From positions 411,813 to 460,247 of the forward strand of contig MU394079.1 in NCBI GenBank assembly GCA_022578605.1: a DNA stretch of 48,435 bases, given 5' to 3'. How positions within the stretch are numbered: position 1 is the first letter of the stretch; each line of letters starts with the position of its first letter. Position numbers and translations under genes: made by a program. The notes under the pieces are model-generated. The model did not search any database. It was given only the letters and a program-made list of their open reading frames with translations, and was not told the origin of the DNA. Below, in pieces: positions 23,978 through 34,362 of this stretch. This DNA is from Camillea tinctor (Eukaryota > Ascomycota > Sordariomycetes > Xylariales > Xylariaceae).

Positions 23978-26577
23978 AACACTTCCAAAAGGTGAGCATA
24001 TCCGCTACGATGTAGTACGGACGATGGACTGAAATGGTTGAGCCAGGAAATAGCAGGTACCGAAATATTTTAATATATTAATACATCTTAATATATTACT
24101 TCGTCAATGCTAAGGCCAGTCGAGCCTGGAGCGACTACTGGTCCCGCCGAGGCCCCTGGTTGGACCCTGGCATGTGAAAGCTGGCTGTTCAAAACCCGCT
24201 GGGGATTCAGAAGAAAAAGAAAAGGAAAAAGAAAGGGTGGATGGCAAGCTGGGCCTTCCATTGCCATTATATTCTCAGGCATAGTTATATTGATAGCATA
24301 TTGTAAATAGCACAGTTTGTTAGCCTCTCCATATACTGCTGAGACTGTGGATGTTACTTAGTAAGTAGGAGTATGAGTGTCAATAACCTAGACCCACGAA
24401 AATCACATAAGGTGATATACCCTAGAAACCCCGTGTAGTAAATTTGAAATGTATGAAGCTTTGAACCAAGCTGTCAAGTTAGGGATCTATGAAAATATCT
24501 TGCCCTGAGCTTAGAGAGATCTACCTAACCTAGATCGAACAGATAATCTCCAGTTTCTTGCACTGTAATCACATGATGCGAAGACCATGTTGCTTGAGCG
24601 TTGTGAAACCCCCTCTCTCGATCAGCGTCAACAGGATTCTGAGCCAAAACTTGGTCATCCCTGGGCCTTGTGTTGTAGGATGGCACGAAACCCTTTCGTT
24701 TCCCAACCGTCCAATGTACGAAGAGAGAAACAGAGGGAAGATATTAAAAAAGGGAAACAAGAATCAAGAGGAACTTGAGTGGTAAAAAGTGAGTGGTAAA
24801 AAGTGAAAAGTGAAAAATGAACAGTCGCCCGTGGTGTGATGATAAGTGACTTGGACTACACTCCAACCAATAACATAAACCCTGAGAATCTTACCTTACT
24901 TGGGACTTGGACTGGACCTTGGAAGTTGGTGATACCGATGAAATGCCGACTTATCCTGACTTATCCTAGGCTTTACAGTATGAAAGTCAAATGAGCAAAG
25001 GAGATACATCAGACCACAGTCCCAGACTAGTTACCTAACCCTAGTGTACTAACTAGAACGTCTAGTCCCCTTCTCTTTTCCATATCCTGGTAATTTTATG
25101 TTACCCTATGTCTAGTTGTGCATTGTAGATCCACGCATATAGCCGCCAAGCCAGTTTTGCTATAGTCTGTCTATGCACGGAACCAAATGGTATGCATTTA
25201 GCTAAGGTTATGCAATGGAGACAACTAAATAAGAATAGTGTTTAGTCTCTAATTGGTCAAGAGACTCTTTAAGCTGCCCCGTTCCTATTCGCGCAGGACG
25301 CTAATACCTAGGTAAGTTTCTACTAGAATTTCTATGCATACCTACCACCAGTTGACATTTTCATGAGTTTATGAGGGCCCCGCAGAGTGTAATCAAGCTA
25401 TAACCCTGACCAGCTTTCATGGTTCTGAGTGGTTCGGACGGCCCTCCTAGTGCGGGTTTCTCTTTTATACCATACCCAATACTATATCGTCCATCCCCTA
25501 GTCTATATCGTATGCCGCATATTAATAATTAATACACCACGAGTTAAATGTTGCATATCGGACCAGTACTCGGCAACTTTTTTTCTTCCTTGAGGGAGGG
25601 GTTGGTCTTGATCCGTGTGTTATCACATTTCTCTTTTACTTTTTATCCCGGAGATGTATGCCTAGACGGTGTATTCTCTTTTCCTTATGTCCGTTTACCA
25701 CGTACACTGATTTAGGTGTAAGTTAGCGTTGATCATGGTTATCCCATCTGTCATCTCATCCAATGATTTGTTGCATAGTACATGAACCGTAAGCTCGGGT
25801 GTCAGCCGTGACCAGGGGTTCGGTTTAGCTTATTCCGGGTGTTTACAAGGGGTTCCCCGACTTGTTCGTTTTTTCTCTCTCTTTGACGTTACATATGTTC
25901 GCCTTGACCCGAGACTTAGTCTGTCTCTAGCACATCTTTAGCTATTCCACCGGTCAGCGAGAGAGTAACGATCAACTAGGTAGAACCGTGTAGACTTAGC
26001 ATAGCGTAGTGTACTTCAGCGTAGCATAAGCATGAAGGATGTGCTGGACGTGTCAAAACGTCGTTGCAACCTAAGCAGTAACCGAGTATTGGATCGAGAT
26101 GATAAAACAGAAAGGTATCTGCTTCTAAACCAAATTTCAACCCATTTCGTTTAGTTTCGTCATGTGGAAATACTACAGCACCCAGACGCCGCCCCCAGCA
26201 GAACCAGGATTTAAATTATGAGGCGAAAGAAGCATATTACTACATAAACCACCACTCAGAGTCAGACCCTTGAAATCTCCTTCCCCCCAATTCACGTGAT
26301 TGGATGGGATCGAATCCCATGTCAGTCTAATTCCTATGCTAAGTGGCATGAGAATACGCGGCTCGGTTTAGCTACTTATTATTCAAAGCATCCATGCCTC
26401 TCTTGGATTTCGTTTCTTCTTCCCCTCACTCTTTTACCAAATTTTTCTATCTACCCAACTCTTAGGATCTTCTGTTCGTTGTTCCTAAACCCTCTAAACC
26501 AACCTCAACACTCACTTACTGGGACATACACAACGCATACACATACACACGCACATACTATTAACCTTAATTTAATC
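23978..26577. other. Gene-poor spacer with short tandem repeats
   Basis: About 2.6 kb. Near 24777-24820 a GTGGTAAAAAGTGA-like unit and shorter GTGAAAA units are repeated in tandem. A small frame at 24107-24310 has a basic stretch and a hydrophobic end but no support as a gene. The last 250 bp (26330-26577) is pyrimidine-rich with a CA-rich run near 26525-26560 and looks like the leader of the next gene. Confidence 0.45.
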
Positions 26578-27567
26578 ATGCCTGAGCAAAACGTATTACT
26601 CGTTACCCAACTTCCCTCAGATTCCTGGTTTGAGGGACTTTGCCTACGTCCTAATGGTAAAATACTAGCAACCCGCCTCGACAAGCCAGAAATCTACACA
26701 TTTGTTCCCGAAGACCAAGATGCCATACCGACCTTAATAGCCACCATATCAGAGTTCACATCAGTCTTCAACATATGTCCCATACCCGGCCGTCATGAGG
26801 AGTACTTTGTGATGACTGGTGATATGGACCTAGAAAAAGTTACTTGCAAGAGCCTATATATATGGCATATGACGCTCAGCCCCGACGACAACAATGCCCC
26901 CAAATTCAACAAGCTTGCTCCCATCACCGAATTTGGCTTCTGTACCACCATCGCAGCCGTAACAGATCGCATACTGCTCATTGCAGACGCACAGAACTCA
27001 TGCATCATTCACATGGACACCCAGACTGGCAAGACCTCGAAATTTGTGGAGCACGACTCAATGAAGGTGGTGCCGGAAGAGGGTCACTTCGGTCTCAACA
27101 GAATAGCTGTCGCCGACCGGTATCTATGGTACACGAACACTAGCGCCGGAACCCTATGCCGCATACCTATCACGAAAGATGGCGTCGAGGTTGATGTTGG
27201 CCTCCGTGCTACGGGTCCGGTCGAGGTGCTCACAGATAGCATACCTCATTGCGACGGACTAGCAGTTACAAAAGACGAGTCCACTGTTTACACGGCGAGC
27301 TACATGGAAGGGCTCCTTAACCGGATAACGATTGACGACGAGGAGCGCGCAGGCTACACCGAAGTGTTAACATCCAACCTGGACTGCCCGACAGGCGTTG
27401 CATTACTAGAGAAGGATGGAGACGAACCCGTGGTTTACGTAACATGCTGTGGCAAAATCGAAATGGCCTGGTTCGTTCAGGACAACGAGAATCCATGGAG
27501 TTGCATCGCCGACATCAACTCAGCAGTGACGGTAACCGTTACAGAAACGGTAGTGGAGTCTGCGTGA
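26578..27567 (+). CDS. SMP-30/gluconolactonase-like six-bladed beta-propeller protein
   Basis: Intronless, 329 aa. No signal peptide, so probably cytosolic. Repeating blade-like segments are visible: FEGLCLRPNGKILATR at the N-terminus, GFCTTIAAVTDRILLIADAQ, GLNRIAVADRYLWYTNT, CDGLAVTKDESTVYTASY and CPTGVALLEK. This is the pattern of SMP-30/gluconolactonase/LRE proteins common in ascomycetes, often annotated near secondary-metabolism genes. An acidic residue early in blade 1 (E in WFEG) is at the place of the metal-binding Glu of the family. The reaction is not deducible: lactone hydrolysis is the usual guess. The start at 26578 was preferred over the longer frame from 26296 because the upstream part is CT-rich and CA-rich leader and the family begins near this Met. 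The neighbouring spacers are long, so it is not in an evident cluster. Confidence 0.8.
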   Translation: MPEQNVLLVTQLPSDSWFEGLCLRPNGKILATRLDKPEIYTFVPEDQDAIPTLIATISEFTSVFNICPIPGRHEEYFVMTGDMDLEKVTCKSLYIWHMTLSPDDNNAPKFNKLAPITEFGFCTTIAAVTDRILLIADAQNSCIIHMDTQTGKTSKFVEHDSMKVVPEEGHFGLNRIAVADRYLWYTNTSAGTLCRIPITKDGVEVDVGLRATGPVEVLTDSIPHCDGLAVTKDESTVYTASYMEGLLNRITIDDEERAGYTEVLTSNLDCPTGVALLEKDGDEPVVYVTCCGKIEMAWFVQDNENPWSCIADINSAVTVTVTETVVESA

Positions 27568-30500
27568 GCACAGAAAATTTATGGGAAGGGTTACATCAAT
27601 TTGCTTTGTCTGGGCGGGTCACATCAGTTGTTACATGATTTTGTTTATACCCCAAAAGATGTTTTTTTTTTCTACATCTATAGTATGACCTGACATCAAG
27701 CATTCGATACATAATGAATTGTATTTATAGTATTATTATTTTTGTTCTCTTTTTTGATGGCGCTGGCATGTTTCTTGGACAAAATTTTGTACACTACTGG
27801 AGAACAAGAGAGAAAGGGAAAAAGGGGGCGGCAAGTCGAAACGGGTATGACTACGAGATCCGGGCTAGAAGGCGAGATCCTGGTTAATGGAGACGTTCTA
27901 AGCATTGTCATCCCACTAGAAGCAACTTAGAGTACAACTTAGAGTGCTAAGCTTGAATCCTACAAGGCTAACCGTTCGTTTCAAAATTGGAGTCCTGCGA
28001 AACTGTCCATGTGTCTCATTCCTGTCCCGGGCTACCGGGAGGAACCTCCCGCATACGATTGTTCACTCCACATTGTGGGGGCCATGAAGGCCATGAAGGG
28101 CCAGTTCCAAGGCTCTCTTATCAAACAGTTGAGACCTTGAGGCCCAAGCACCGAGAACCAATACTCCGCAGGGGCCCCTTGGTGGTTTTTAAGGGGCAGG
28201 GTGGACTCGGCTCATTTCTCACTACAATATTAGCCCCCGTCTTCTACCGAGCTTTGGGCTGTGGTTTGCTCCTCACCCACGGGTCCAGAACGTGTTGTCT
28301 GCGCATCACTATTATTTACCTCTTAAGATCTGCCAAAAAAAAAAATCACCAAAGATCTTACAGGGTGATCCGCACCCCCTCAAAAGCGATCGCTTAAGCA
28401 GGCCCATAGCATATTCTGGTCACTACACTGCGCCAGCACTACACTACACCAAACCACACCACGACTCGTTTGCCTTAACCTAGGTTACTTAACTTCAGCA
28501 AGTCGGCTGGTGAGGGGAAAAGACCTGTCAGACGGCAGCTAACGGAATCCGTCCGACAATAGCGTATTACATAGCACAGAGCAGGAAACAATCCGAACTG
28601 TAGATCCGCTACCGGGGGATGATGCATACGTCAACTCGGGTTCCTCCGCGTGCCCTGTCTACGCGTCGGCCTGTGCTGCGACTCGATTCGTCCGTTTTGT
28701 TTCCAGATAGGTACAACTAATGATGTGATCGAAACACACAACATACGGCGGGGAAGAAAGCTACTACCTGCTGCTATTCTCATATTTACCTAGACTAGAT
28801 ACCTATATGTATGTGCGTATTGCTAAATTATATGCTAGCTTCTATTCTCCATGTAACGGTATTCGCGGCTCGGGCTGATCAGAATCACCGGGGCCGTTAG
28901 TAGTAGGAATCTACTAATAACTTCACTCATGTTTCCCCGTTCCTCTACCGAGCAGGTTCCTCCCCATCTCCGCCTCCAGGTCCGACCACCCAGCTAAACG
29001 CGGTATGTCCTACTTATTTACCCTCTCATACTTGGATATCCACTAACTTATTTCAGTATTGACAGATGATATATGACTGGCCCGAATCAATTTAAGCAGC
29101 TGTTTCTTAATTCTGTGTCATGGTTTGACCAACAGCCATCCCAATGCCCAGCGCCCTGTTTGGGGCTAACAACATTTTATCCATCGTCGCCGGTTTTCGA
29201 CTCCCCTGGATCTTGGAAGTCAGATAACCTCCTAGAATCTGTGTTAGATTTAGCTGGTGATCCAAGATGTGTATCGTTAGATCTGAAATTGCTTGTCAAC
29301 ATTAAGTATGATTTTCCGTTGATTAGATGCCGGTAAACCGGTGCTTCCCGTGCCACATAGCCATCGGTGCAAAGAAGGAGTGCTATGTCAATAAATACCC
29401 AAGTGAGTTATAACCCCTCGAGCTAGGGTATTCGCGGCGATAAATATACTATCGATACGGAATACATTCCCCGTATGTCTTAGCGCATAATTCCTATAGC
29501 AACTCACTCTCACAATATATGATACATCACATTGCCAGCCTCACCTCACTTAGCTTTCGTGCTTCAACGACCGAAGCGGCTAAGGCTACCCGTTTCTCAC
29601 CCGTCGGAAAAGCCCTATCTTGCGTGAATTAGCCCTTGTGATCGCGTCGATCCTTACCCAGTCCCAGGGATATAAAACGGGAGGCAGGCGGAAACGTCAG
29701 TGCTAAGAAGAAAGGATCGTGTGTCAGGGATGGGGAAAGGAAAAGGTAAATTATGGGAAACCAGGATGATGCTGAATACTTTTCCTGCGTTCACGTTCTA
29801 GACCTATGAAGCTAAATGCTTTGATCTTAATTCATGAACTAAGAAAACATGGATATAGACAGACAGTAGCCAGAATATATACACAAACACGATATTCTTT
29901 GGGGTGAAACATTAACTCGGTCGTATTCCATCTTGAAAGTATATGAATCCGCTCATGCACCAAAGTTCATGACTCCCCTATGCAGCAACTAAATCGTGGT
30001 CAAGTCTATTACGAAGTCCAGTTAACGTCACACTAGCCACCGAAACAAGTCTCCAACGCAAGTAGATGATAACTGCGACCATGCCGTCGACTAAGGAACA
30101 TGATGTTATCAAAAATAAACCACAAATGATAAGTCTACAGAATCGATCTGGCCCTTACTTCGTTAAATTATTAATCCCACTGAGGAGGTTACCAACATCG
30201 AACATAGAGCAGGAAGTCAACAGTTAGACGGGGAGAGGGTAGAATATCTGGAAGATGATAGCTCATCCAAAAACTTTTACGAGTATGGGAGTAGAAATAT
30301 TGCTATGCACAATCCTCAAGTTCCTGAAAACGTCACTAGGGCAGTGTCCTCATTTCCCTTGCATATTTATGATAAACAACCAACTTCAGAGAACAGTTAT
30401 AACAAGTATGCGTAGGCATAAGCCCAAGATCTCTGGTTTGTCCTGTCGTAATTCCAGGATCGGGTTTGCGCATACGTTTGAATGTTTGAACAAGCGAGAA

Positions 30501-31109
30501 TCAGATCTTCAAGAACCAGGGACTCGGTATGAACACCCTCCGCAAAAACTTTGTCGTAATACTTGGCTGTTTCTGGGTAAGACCCATAGGCTCTGTCGGT
30601 ATCCTTACTTCATAATGCTACGGGGCTCATAGGACGTCTTGTGAGAATCTACACGTCACTTTGAGTCAATCCCAGTATATTCGGCGTATATCTCTATGAT
30701 GGACACAGGAAGGGATAATGTTCTGTTGCCTTGCATAAATGCAATAAGATGGCCTCTAAGTACTCTCTAACTTGCTATTGTGTGGACTCGCATAACAAGG
30801 CTTTAGATCTACCCTTTTCAACCCTTTACATGCAATTATCGCGTTATCATAATAAATATAAGGTATGAGGCAGAGGGCTTAAGCAACGCATATTGTGCAT
30901 AGGAAAGAATTGCGTAAAGAAGAAAAGGAAGCATATAAATTTTTATGCACACCTATCAAGTGATCATTACACAACGTCCGCATCGACTGCTTCAGTAGGT
31001 AGCTAATAGCAGAGGCCGCGACCCCTATTTACGTAGGTTATATCGGTTATGATTCTGACTTAGGTAAGTTGAAAAGCTAAGTGAGACCAGCTAAGAGCCA
31101 AACTTGGCC
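27568..31109. other. Long gene-poor spacer
   Basis: About 3.5 kb with no gene I can support. Open frames up to 136 codons (27987-28397) and 125 codons (30255-30632) have no recognisable motif. A poly-T run (27661-27670) and a poly-A run (28336-28346) are present. No tRNA-like A and B box pair was found. Confidence 0.45.
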
Positions 31110-31245
31110 TAGAAAATAGAACAAAGAAGCTGTTGGTACATATATGAACAAACCGCACTTCTTTACGTAGTCACTTGAGTAGCTTAGTTCCTTGCACGAC
31201 AACAATAACATTCCCCTTTATCTCAGGGCTCATGTCGTGATACTA
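31110..31245 (+). repeat. Solo copy of the HET-flanking repeat (copy A)
   Basis: Matches the repeat at 34229-34362 in the same orientation over its whole length: shared blocks include GAACAAAGAAGCTGTT, a CTTTACGTAG/CTCTGCGTAG segment, GTAGCTT and a TTGC(A/G)C(A/G)ACA segment. Differences are mostly transitions. It lies about 0.5 kb before the inverted copy that opens the HET gene. Confidence 0.6.
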
Positions 31246-31379
31246 AGCTATCAGAAAAAGACAGCGGCAGCTTATGGAGTTTTTGTATGCGGCTGAATGT
31301 TGGAATAGGGGGTTACCGCCCCACTGTGCTGTACTGTACTGTACTAAACTATGACACAATATATACCTATGTACAGTGT

Positions 31380-31450
31380 GTTTACGTATTCCTCAGACTC
31401 CATCCTGTACTAATACACTTCATCCTTTTCCCTCCTTATCAGGTCACTCC
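31380..31450 (+). repeat. Diverged 71-bp repeat, copy 1
   Basis: Aligns without gaps to 36066-36136; by hand count 52 of 71 positions agree, with shared blocks ACTAATA-ACTTCAT and TCACTCC. A weaker, gapped third match may lie near 37216-37340. One copy precedes the HET gene and the other the orphan membrane gene. Confidence 0.55.
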
Positions 31451-31653
31451 AATGGACTGGCCCCCGTTTCTAGAACGCCTTGAGAGGGCTTTTGACCCCT
31501 GTTTGATGGAAACGCTTTGAATTTGAAAATGAGAGGATGGTAGCATGTAGGATGCATGTCGTTGGTGGTTTAGCCAATCATAGAACTAGGTGGTTTACTC
31601 AGGCGCTTAGGCTCCGGTCGTTTTGTTGCCTCGTGATAACTTCACAATCATTA

Positions 31654-31755
31654 CAACTACAACTACTACAACAAAAAGCGTATTATAGGTTATGAGCCAG
31701 CTTCCAACTACAACTTCTACAACATAAAACGTGTAACAGGTTATAAGCCCGTTTC
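31654..31755. repeat. Two tandem copies of a 51-bp unit
   Basis: 31654-31704 and 31705-31755 both begin CAACTACAAC and end in TTC, and agree at about 42 of 51 positions by hand. They abut the inverted repeat in which the HET open frame starts. Confidence 0.75.
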
Positions 31756-31759
31756 CAAT

Positions 31760-31893
31760 TGCTGCGATGCGAGCTTTTAAATGGAGGGAACTGTTACTAT
31801 TGTTGCGCAAAGGACTGAGCTACCTAGGTAATCACACAAAGCAGTGCGGCTTGTCTGCATATAAACAGCTTTTTCATTCTGTTTTCTGGACCG
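31760..31893 (-). repeat. Left inverted repeat of the HET unit (copy B)
   Basis: The reverse complement of this segment aligns with 34229-34362. Conserved blocks include GTTGCGCAA, CTACCTAGGTAA-like sequence, AAACAGCTT and TTCTGTTTTCTGGA. Most mismatches are C/T or A/G changes, as RIP would leave. The first 42 codons of the HET frame, including its ATG at 31767, lie inside it. Confidence 0.65.
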
Positions 31894-34067
31894 GGTTCAG
31901 CTCATCAGCTCCTCACACAATCAATCTTCCTACATACCAGTATACAGCGCTCCCTCGAAACCACATACGAGTTCTTGAACTCGAAGCGGCGGCTGACTCG
32001 GCCGATCCTCTGCGGTGCGCTCTTATTTTGCTCGACTTGGATGCCAGTAGTATACCTTATGACGCATTATCATACACTTGGGGTAACCCTGATTTCTGTC
32101 ATTCGGTGATCGTGGATGGCAAGTTCAATCTCCCAATCACTACTAGCTTGTTTACTGCACTTCATCGTTTTCGCTCGGCTGAGGCACCTAGAAGGATATG
32201 GGCCGATGCTGTTTGTATCAACCAGAAAGATAACGAGGAAAAGTCTGTTCAAATCCCACTCATGAGGTCTATCTACCAGGGGGCTGCTCAAGTCCTTGTT
32301 TGGTTGGGCAACTCAGAGCCCAGATTGCTACACCAAATTATGCTTCACGACCGACGTTTCAAGTGCAGCACCATCACTTCATCTGAATTGAACGAGTTGA
32401 GGAACTTGCTTAGTCAATTTATCTGTCTTCCATGGTTTAGCAGGCGTTGGGTTATTCAAGAGGCTGTCTTGAACTCCACCGTTGCCTTCTTTTGTGGTCC
32501 AGCTGAGGTATCATGGCTTGCCCTCATCACAATGATCAAAAATATATTGTTACCACCAACGGGTCCCCTTCCGCGTCTCTCAGAACCAGTCTCTCTAGCG
32601 GCCACTTCCTGTTCTGCTATGTTCGATCTCTGGGAGATGTGGAGCTTTATCCATCATACTGGAGAACACCAGCCAGCTGCTCGTAAGCGCAGTCACCTGC
32701 TAGATATGCAACGCCTTCTCCATAAATTCGAACACTTTGGATGCGCAGATAGCCGGGATATCTTGATTGCATTTAGTGGCCTTGCCAAGAATATCGGTCC
32801 CATACCTAGTCGTGATGAAGTAGCCCGGATCGGGCCTGACGAAGACTTTCGAATGATCTCATTCAATCCTTCCTATACACTAAGTACGAAGCAGTTATAT
32901 ACTAATTTTGCTGCGGCTGCAGTAAAAGCTGGTCACTGGGAATGGATATTGGAGCAAGCCCACCTCCGTAATAAATTCAGCCTGAATACTTGGCCTTCGT
33001 GGGTCCCCAATTGGCAATATGCGGCCGGCACCAATTTTGAGCACCACTTTCATGATGTTTCTATAGACTTGCATGATGACGGTGACGAAGCTCTTGCGAT
33101 TTGCTCTTTCCGAGGTCGTACAGGTGTGGTTCTAAACCATGAGAGACAGCTACCTAGGCTGCTTTGGACGAGTCCCTCTTGCCCAAGCCAGTGCTCCGAA
33201 GACGAACTCATCGGATGGGTTCGAGCCACATTTAGCTCCCTCCTGGATGTTGTTTACGACACGCCTCAATCATGGTGGACCGTCGAAATAGTAGCCGCTT
33301 CTTGGGTATGGAAGCACACGGATCTAAAATCTGTGCCTCTAAGCTTCCCAGAATTAGCGACAGAATATATGCTATCGCATATTGCCGTTCAACTTGCCTC
33401 TATCTGGCTTGAGGATGTAGTACTAAGGGAGAGTGCAATTCGAGTCATCCACACGCTACGGTCCTCTCAGGGGTTAGCGAATCTTGCCGCAAATAATCAG
33501 AATCTCACAGCGCAGACAATTCGCATGGCCCTTGACTTGCAAAATGCTAAAATACCGGATCATGACGGAATTTACAACACGTGGTATAACATAAGATTTC
33601 TACAGAAGGCGATATTTATTCTGATAAGTAGTTTATTATCCAAGTGTCAATCTCAGCCTTTGCCGGTTTCCGACTTCTTGACTCTAATGCAACTCACGAC
33701 CCAGCGGGGGTGTTTTGGATGCTTTATTGGGTTCTGCGGATATAATGTACCGAGTGCCGGACCTGGCAACGACAGAGGCCCCCCTATTAGGTTTGCGATC
33801 CTCCCTGGTCAGGCCAAAAAGGATGATTGCGTAGTTATTCCCGTGACTAGGCATTATAGTTCCGGAACGTTTGCGGATATGGCCCCTAATATATACTTGT
33901 TCAGAAATGTTCCACTCAACAACAGATCAGAGAGGCTACGTCAAATTGCATTGTCGTCCAACGCGGATGTTGTTCAATTTTCATGTAAAGGACAGTTCGC
34001 AGAGTCATATGGTCAAGGGGTGACAAATTGTTGTGATCAGAGAAAAATGCAATTCATATTGCAATAA
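31767..34067 (+). CDS. HET-domain (heterokaryon incompatibility) protein
   Basis: Intronless frame of 766 aa. HET-domain proteins are fungal allorecognition and cell-death inducers. The domain is complete: YDALSYTWG at 98-106, the central IWADAVCINQ at 144-153 followed by SVQIPLMRSIYQGA and VLVWLG at about 176-181. This is followed by a conserved WFSRRWVIQE segment and a long, mostly helical C-terminal part without a recognisable NACHT, WD or ankyrin region. Residues 1-42 are encoded by the left inverted repeat. The next in-frame Met is residue 166, inside the domain, so the start codon seems to come from the repeat, unless an upstream intron was missed. No signal peptide in the usual sense, though residues 8-20 are hydrophobic. 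The frame is free of stops despite the RIP-like flanks, which argues that it is under selection or young. Confidence 0.88.
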   Translation: MRAFKWRELLLLLRKGLSYLGNHTKQCGLSAYKQLFHSVFWTGFSSSAPHTINLPTYQYTALPRNHIRVLELEAAADSADPLRCALILLDLDASSIPYDALSYTWGNPDFCHSVIVDGKFNLPITTSLFTALHRFRSAEAPRRIWADAVCINQKDNEEKSVQIPLMRSIYQGAAQVLVWLGNSEPRLLHQIMLHDRRFKCSTITSSELNELRNLLSQFICLPWFSRRWVIQEAVLNSTVAFFCGPAEVSWLALITMIKNILLPPTGPLPRLSEPVSLAATSCSAMFDLWEMWSFIHHTGEHQPAARKRSHLLDMQRLLHKFEHFGCADSRDILIAFSGLAKNIGPIPSRDEVARIGPDEDFRMISFNPSYTLSTKQLYTNFAAAAVKAGHWEWILEQAHLRNKFSLNTWPSWVPNWQYAAGTNFEHHFHDVSIDLHDDGDEALAICSFRGRTGVVLNHERQLPRLLWTSPSCPSQCSEDELIGWVRATFSSLLDVVYDTPQSWWTVEIVAASWVWKHTDLKSVPLSFPELATEYMLSHIAVQLASIWLEDVVLRESAIRVIHTLRSSQGLANLAANNQNLTAQTIRMALDLQNAKIPDHDGIYNTWYNIRFLQKAIFILISSLLSKCQSQPLPVSDFLTLMQLTTQRGCFGCFIGFCGYNVPSAGPGNDRGPPIRFAILPGQAKKDDCVVIPVTRHYSSGTFADMAPNIYLFRNVPLNNRSERLRQIALSSNADVVQFSCKGQFAESYGQGVTNCCDQRKMQFILQ

Positions 34068-34228
34068 TCGAAGGCTAGGGTGGTGTATGGCTTCAATATA
34101 ATAAACCAAGTCTGCTTAGCTAAAAGCCCACTAGGCTTATATGGAAGTATTCCGAAGCATTTATTCCTCTTACAAAACTCAATACGAACCTCATTATCTA
34201 TGCGGAGCTGAAGAGTTAGATTCTTATT

Positions 34229-34362
34229 AGTCCAGAAAACAGAACAAAGAAGCTGTTTGTATGTAAACAAGCCACGCTGCTCTGCGTAGTTACCTAGGTT
34301 AGGTAGCTTGGTTTCTTGCGCAACAGCAATGCCGTTTTCCTCTATCTAAGCTCACACAACGA
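34229..34362 (+). repeat. Right inverted repeat of the HET unit (copy C)
   Basis: Lies about 160 bp after the HET stop codon. It is the inverted counterpart of 31760-31893 and the direct counterpart of 31110-31245. It includes a CCTAGGTTAGGTAG stretch that is missing in part from the left copy. No target-site duplication could be recognised outside the pair. Confidence 0.65.

Noticed and set aside
24107..24310. Possible continuation or small gene after AA11, with basic stretch and hydrophobic end
   Set aside because: The AA11 frame ends in a clear stop after a complete X278-like module, and no splice site links the two.
26296..26577. 94-codon N-terminal extension of the SMP-30-like protein
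   Set aside because: Encoded by CT-rich and CA-rich DNA typical of a fungal leader; the family begins near the Met at 26578.
27987..28397. 136-codon frame
   Set aside because: Mixed low-complexity product (HEGHEG, KKKN) with no known motif.
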